From: Actinoallomurus sp045806665
Lineage (GTDB): Bacteria > Actinomycetota > Actinomycetes > Streptosporangiales > Streptosporangiaceae
Length of the DNA: 8,496 nucleotides
Assembly (NCBI GenBank): GCA_045806665.1
Contig: JBJMIW010000373.1
Span: forward strand, 1-8,496
Direction of reading: 5' to 3'
Position numbers and translations under genes: made by a program. Shown here one piece after another: positions 6,350 to 8,496 of this stretch; the stretch's first letter is position 1; every line of letters starts with the position of its first letter. The notes under the pieces were generated by a model. The model did no database searches and was not told where the DNA came from. It saw nothing but the letters and a program-made list of their open reading frames with translations.

Positions 6350-7798
6350 ATGCAGACGAGGAAGGACCTCCTTCAGGCACACCGGCTGATGACTCAGCGG
6401 GCCGCGCAGGCCCTGATGCTGGGCGAGCCGGACACGCCGGAGTTCCCGCTCCGGCGGTTGAACGTCGCCAGCTTCATCGGTCTCATGGCGGCCGTCCTGG
6501 TCACCGCGGGCTTCGGCATCGTCGGGCTGCTCAAGCCGTCGAGCGCCAACGGCATCACGGACCCTGGAACGATCATCATCGAGAAGGAGACCGGCGCCCG
6601 GTACATCTGGTGTCTGGACGACGTTAAGAAACTGTGTCCGGTCGCCAACTACACCTCGGCGAAATTGCTGACCGGAACCGGCCAGGCCAAACAGGCCCTG
6701 GTCTCACGCGACGCTCTCGCCAACTACGACCGCGGCCCGACGGTGGGCATCCCTGGTGCCCCCGACACGCTGCCGGCCGCGAACAAGCTGGTGAAGATGC
6801 CCTGGTCGGTGTGCGTCCGCTCCGCGGACCTGACCCTCGCCGGCCACGCGTCGCTGGTCACCCTGGTGGCCGGCAAGCAGATCGGCGGCCAGCCGCTCCC
6901 CGGTGACAAGGCGATCCTGGTCCAGGCGGGCAACCAGCCCTGGGTGATCTGGCGGAACAAGCGGATGCAGGCATCCACGGACGAGGTCGCCGCGCTGACG
7001 TCCTCCACGACCGTTCCCCGCGTCGCGCCCAAGTGGCTCAACGCACTCCCGGCGGGAGCGGATTTCAAGGCACCGACGATCCCCGGGCTCGGGCAGAAGG
7101 TCGCCGGCCCTCAGGGGCAGGCGAAGGTAGGACAGATCTTCACCGTCGCCAACGTGACGGGCTCGACCTCGGCCTCGTACGTCCTGCTGTCCGACGGTCT
7201 CGCCCAGCTCACCGAGATCCAGGCACGGCTGCTCCAGGCGGACACCACCGTGAAGTCCGCGCTCGGCGGCAGCGTGACCTCGACGCGTCTGGACCCGGGG
7301 GTGTTCGCCCAGGCGCCGAGGCACTCGGGGAGTCTCACCAGTCCGGATCTGGAGGGGGCGATGCCCAGCTTCCTCCAGTACACCGACAGCTCGCCGCTGT
7401 GCGCGACGTACAGCGATCAGACCGGGAACTCCGGTGCGCAGGTGTCCGTCGGGGCGGACCTGCCGCCGCCGCCGGACAACGTGTACGGCGGTGCGAACAA
7501 CGTCGACCAGCTCGTCTTCCCACCGGGCGGTGCGGCGCTGGTGGGCGTGCTGCCGAGTCAGGGCAAGGCGGGCTCGATCAGCACCGTGTATCTCGTGACC
7601 GAGGGCAGGCGGTTCGGACTACAGTCGAAGGACCTCGCGCAGAAGCTCGGGTACACCCTGAGCACCGACGCCGTCCCGGTCCCCGCGGGCGTCGTTGAGC
7701 TCATCCCGGCCGGTCCGGTGCTCGACCCGACCGCGGCACGCCATCCGGTCTCGCAGCAGTCCGCTCAACCGCAGTCAACTGCGCAACCTCCCGGCTGA
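6350..7798 (+). CDS. eccB: Type VII secretion protein EccB
   Basis: EccB is a single-pass ESX core protein whose large C-terminal domain lies outside the membrane (periplasmic in mycobacteria). The 482-residue product starts with a short basic cytoplasmic helix (MQTRKDLLQAHRLMTQRAAQ, 1-20), typical of actinomycete EccB. One membrane helix (about 38-61) follows, then the repeat-built domain. Family hallmarks include TSAKLLTG at 102-109 and GPTVGIPGAP at 129-138. Cys155 and Cys351 sit where EccB proteins have their conserved structural disulfide. An additional pair, Cys88 and Cys96, lies in the first repeat. The tail after about 465 is Gln/Ser/Pro-rich and probably disordered. The ATG at 6350 follows GGGGGA (6341-6346) with a short 3-base spacer, and the start fits family N-termini. 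Only 15 bases separate it from eccD, so the two are co-transcribed and perhaps translationally coupled. Confidence 0.95.
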   Translation: MQTRKDLLQAHRLMTQRAAQALMLGEPDTPEFPLRRLNVASFIGLMAAVLVTAGFGIVGLLKPSSANGITDPGTIIIEKETGARYIWCLDDVKKLCPVANYTSAKLLTGTGQAKQALVSRDALANYDRGPTVGIPGAPDTLPAANKLVKMPWSVCVRSADLTLAGHASLVTLVAGKQIGGQPLPGDKAILVQAGNQPWVIWRNKRMQASTDEVAALTSSTTVPRVAPKWLNALPAGADFKAPTIPGLGQKVAGPQGQAKVGQIFTVANVTGSTSASYVLLSDGLAQLTEIQARLLQADTTVKSALGGSVTSTRLDPGVFAQAPRHSGSLTSPDLEGAMPSFLQYTDSSPLCATYSDQTGNSGAQVSVGADLPPPPDNVYGGANNVDQLVFPPGGAALVGVLPSQGKAGSISTVYLVTEGRRFGLQSKDLAQKLGYTLSTDAVPVPAGVVELIPAGPVLDPTAARHPVSQQSAQPQSTAQPPG

Positions 7799-7859
7799 GT
7801 ACTTGGATCCCGAGCTCGCCGGTGATTTGTAGCGATCGACGTAGTCTCTGCGAAATCCG

Positions 7860-7888
7860 TGGACAGTGACCGCAGCACGGCCTAGAGT
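7860..7888 (+). promoter_or_regulatory. Promoter for the esx genes (TGGACA-N17-TAGAGT)
   Basis: The -35 box TGGACA (7860-7865) matches TTGACA at 5 of 6 positions. A 17-base spacer follows, then the -10 box TAGAGT (7883-7888), which fits the actinomycete housekeeping form TAGRRT. Transcription would begin near 7895, giving a leader of about 180 bases before the ATG at 8078. It is the best promoter match in the window and would give the secreted Esx pair its own, stronger expression. Confidence 0.6.
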
Positions 7889-7901
7889 AATTTTTGCTTT
7901 G

Positions 7902-7916
7902 CGTCATGACGTGTCA
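7902..7916 (+). promoter_or_regulatory. Palindromic site just downstream of the esx promoter
   Basis: CGTCATGACG (7902-7911) is a perfect 10-base palindrome. It overlaps TGAC-GT-GTCA (7907-7916), an imperfect one. The site begins about 13 bases after the -10 box, so it lies at or just after the predicted start of transcription, a usual place for a repressor operator. The binding protein is unknown. Confidence 0.35.
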
Positions 7917-7923
7917 TAAGTCG

Positions 7924-7934
7924 GTCAGGTCACG
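7924..7934 (+). promoter_or_regulatory. Candidate operator motif GTCAGGTCACG, copy 2
   Basis: This differs by one base from GTCAAGTCACG in the eccC/eccD divergent region and has the same spaced AG-n-TGT afterwards. It lies about 30-40 bases into the predicted esx transcript. It may be a site for a regulator that coordinates the apparatus and substrate genes; this is inferred from only two copies. Confidence 0.3.
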
Positions 7935-8066
7935 AAGAGTTGTGACAGGCCAACGGGGGCTTGATGTGTCATCGTCCCGACGGGGTGTGGCATCGGGGAA
8001 CCGTGCGCCTGCTCCCCACGTCAGATTTCAGCACCGACAAGCGAGCAACCGCACCACAATGTCACT

Positions 8067-8074
8067 GGAGGTGA
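8067..8074 (+). promoter_or_regulatory. Strong ribosome binding site of the first esx gene
   Basis: GGAGGTGA matches the anti-Shine-Dalgarno complement very closely. GGAGG is 6 bases from the ATG at 8078. It is stronger than the sites of eccB and eccC, fitting a highly expressed secreted protein, and it fixes this ATG as the start. Confidence 0.75.
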
Positions 8075-8077
8075 CCG

Positions 8078-8392
8078 ATGGCCGGACAGTCCTCAGTCGA
8101 TAGGGCAGCAATGGGTCAGGCTGCCCAGGAGGTCGAGGAAAAGGCCAACATCGTCAAGGGTCTTCAGAACACCCTCGAGAGCCACAAGGCGGACCTCATG
8201 GCCGGCTGGAAGGGCGTCGCCGCGATGTCCTTCAACCAGGTGCACGACGAGTTCAACCGGGACTTCACGCAGGTCATCAACGCGCTTCAGGGCATGCACG
8301 AGTCTCTGGTCCACACCAAGATCCACTACGAGGCCAAGGAGCAGGAGAGCCAGCAGGCCGCCAGCGAGGTGCAGCGCCTGCTCGGCGGCTGA
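8078..8392 (+). CDS. WXG100 family protein, ESX substrate (EsxB/CFP-10-like member)
   Basis: The 104-residue product is a typical WXG100 length. Two long amphipathic helices (about 7-40 and 48-95) flank a turn with Trp44-Lys-Gly46, the family motif. The C-terminal end carries Tyr84-x-x-x-Glu88, fitting the YxxxD/E secretion signal usually found on the CFP-10-type partner that the last ATPase domain of EccC recognises. There is no signal peptide, as expected. It would form an antiparallel heterodimer with the product of the next gene, which starts 58 bases downstream. The gene has its own promoter and a strong ribosome binding site. Assignment as the CFP-10-like rather than ESAT-6-like member rests on the YxxxE motif and on being first in the pair, so no symbol is given. 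Confidence 0.93.
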   Translation: MAGQSSVDRAAMGQAAQEVEEKANIVKGLQNTLESHKADLMAGWKGVAAMSFNQVHDEFNRDFTQVINALQGMHESLVHTKIHYEAKEQESQQAASEVQRLLGG

Positions 8393-8439
8393 CCCAGGCC
8401 TCGACTCGAAGATCACCGGTACGGACGTCTGAAGGGACC

Positions 8440-8454
8440 ATGGAGGAACAGTGA
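8440..8454 (+). other. Four-codon mini-ORF overlapping the next start
   Basis: ATG GAG GAA CAG TGA contains the GGAGG ribosome binding site of the second esx gene, and its stop overlaps that gene's GTG (GTGA at 8451-8454). AAGGGA lies just before the ATG. It may be chance, since an SD preceded by AT readily creates an ATG, or it could allow stop-start coupling. It is too short to be a conventional gene. Confidence 0.2.
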
Positions 8455-8496
8455 GCGACAGCTACACCTCAGCGGATTTCGGTGTGCTCTCCAGCC
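8451..8496 (+). CDS. Start of second WXG100 gene (partial, runs off right edge)
   Basis: GTG at 8451 is preceded by GGAGG (8442-8446) at 4 bases and opens a frame of 15 complete codons (MSDSYTSADFGVLSS) to the edge. A short Ser/Thr/Asp-rich start leading into a helix, directly after a WXG100 gene, is what an ESAT-6-like partner looks like. The WXG turn would lie beyond the window, so the family is inferred from position and the first residues only. Confidence 0.65.
   Translation, partial: MSDSYTSADFGVLSS

Larger units (their letters stand above)
7799..8077 (+). other. Intergenic leader region between eccB and the esx genes
   Basis: These 279 bases are visibly poorer in G+C than the flanking genes and hold no convincing gene. 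They contain a sigma70-type promoter, a perfect palindrome, repeated TGTCA/TGACA pentamers (7912-7916, 7943-7947, 7967-7971), the second copy of the GTCARGTCACG motif, and the ribosome binding site of the first esx gene. No obvious intrinsic terminator follows eccB. The esx genes may therefore be read both from their own promoter and by run-through from eccB. Confidence 0.6.

Noticed and set aside
5542..6627. Plus-strand open frame of 361 codons spanning eccD and eccB
   Set aside because: It is a frame-shifted reading of both genes, dominated by Arg/Gly/Ala, and crosses a real gene boundary.
7995..8017. Hairpin GGGGA/TCCCC as a terminator or riboswitch stem
   Set aside because: The stem is only 5 base pairs with a 13-base loop and no U-run follows; such pairs arise often by chance in this composition.
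7894..8103. Plus-strand open frame of 69 codons in the esx leader
   Set aside because: It is Arg/Ser-rich, has no good ribosome binding site, overlaps the strong SD and start of the WXG100 gene, and lies over promoter-type DNA.
1..8496. CRISPR array, tRNA, rRNA or insertion sequence
   Set aside because: No regularly spaced repeats, no tRNA cloverleaf, and no transposase-like frame or flanking inverted repeats were seen.

Overview
The window is part of a type VII secretion (ESX/T7SSa) locus from a G+C-rich actinomycete. The high G+C of the large genes, the GTG starts and the fused three-ATPase EccC point to a non-mycobacterial actinobacterium. Something near Actinomadura/Thermomonospora or another Streptosporangiales member is my guess from how the EccB and EccD sequences read. 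I could not run a search.

Layout. On the minus strand, reading right to left, lie eccC (820-4779), then a 122-residue helical-hairpin protein (389-757), then the start of a gene with a WXG-like hairpin that runs off the left edge (1-353). On the plus strand, diverging from eccC across a 154-bp intergenic region (4780-4933), lie eccD (4934-6334) and eccB (6350-7798). A 279-bp gap (7799-8077) follows and contains a good housekeeping-type promoter. After it come a complete WXG100 gene (8078-8392) and the first 15 codons of a second gene, probably its WXG100 partner (8451 to the right edge).

How the parts fit. EccB, EccC and EccD are three of the four conserved membrane components (EccB-E) of the ESX channel. 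EccC is the motor that recognises and drives substrates, EccD forms the membrane vestibule, and EccB is anchored in the membrane with a large extracytoplasmic domain. The small Esx proteins at the right are the expected secreted heterodimer. EccE, the mycosin protease MycP and EccA are not in the window and may lie outside it.

The least ordinary part is the left end. The two genes downstream of eccC are visibly poorer in G+C (about 49% by hand count over 1-180). They encode a small helical partner-like protein followed by a protein with an N-terminal extension, a WSG hairpin and the beginning of a membrane segment. This resembles a chaperone/effector pair of a T7SS more than a core component. 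The second most notable point is an 11-base motif (GTCARGTCACG) shared by the eccC/eccD divergent region and the esx leader, which could be a common regulator site.
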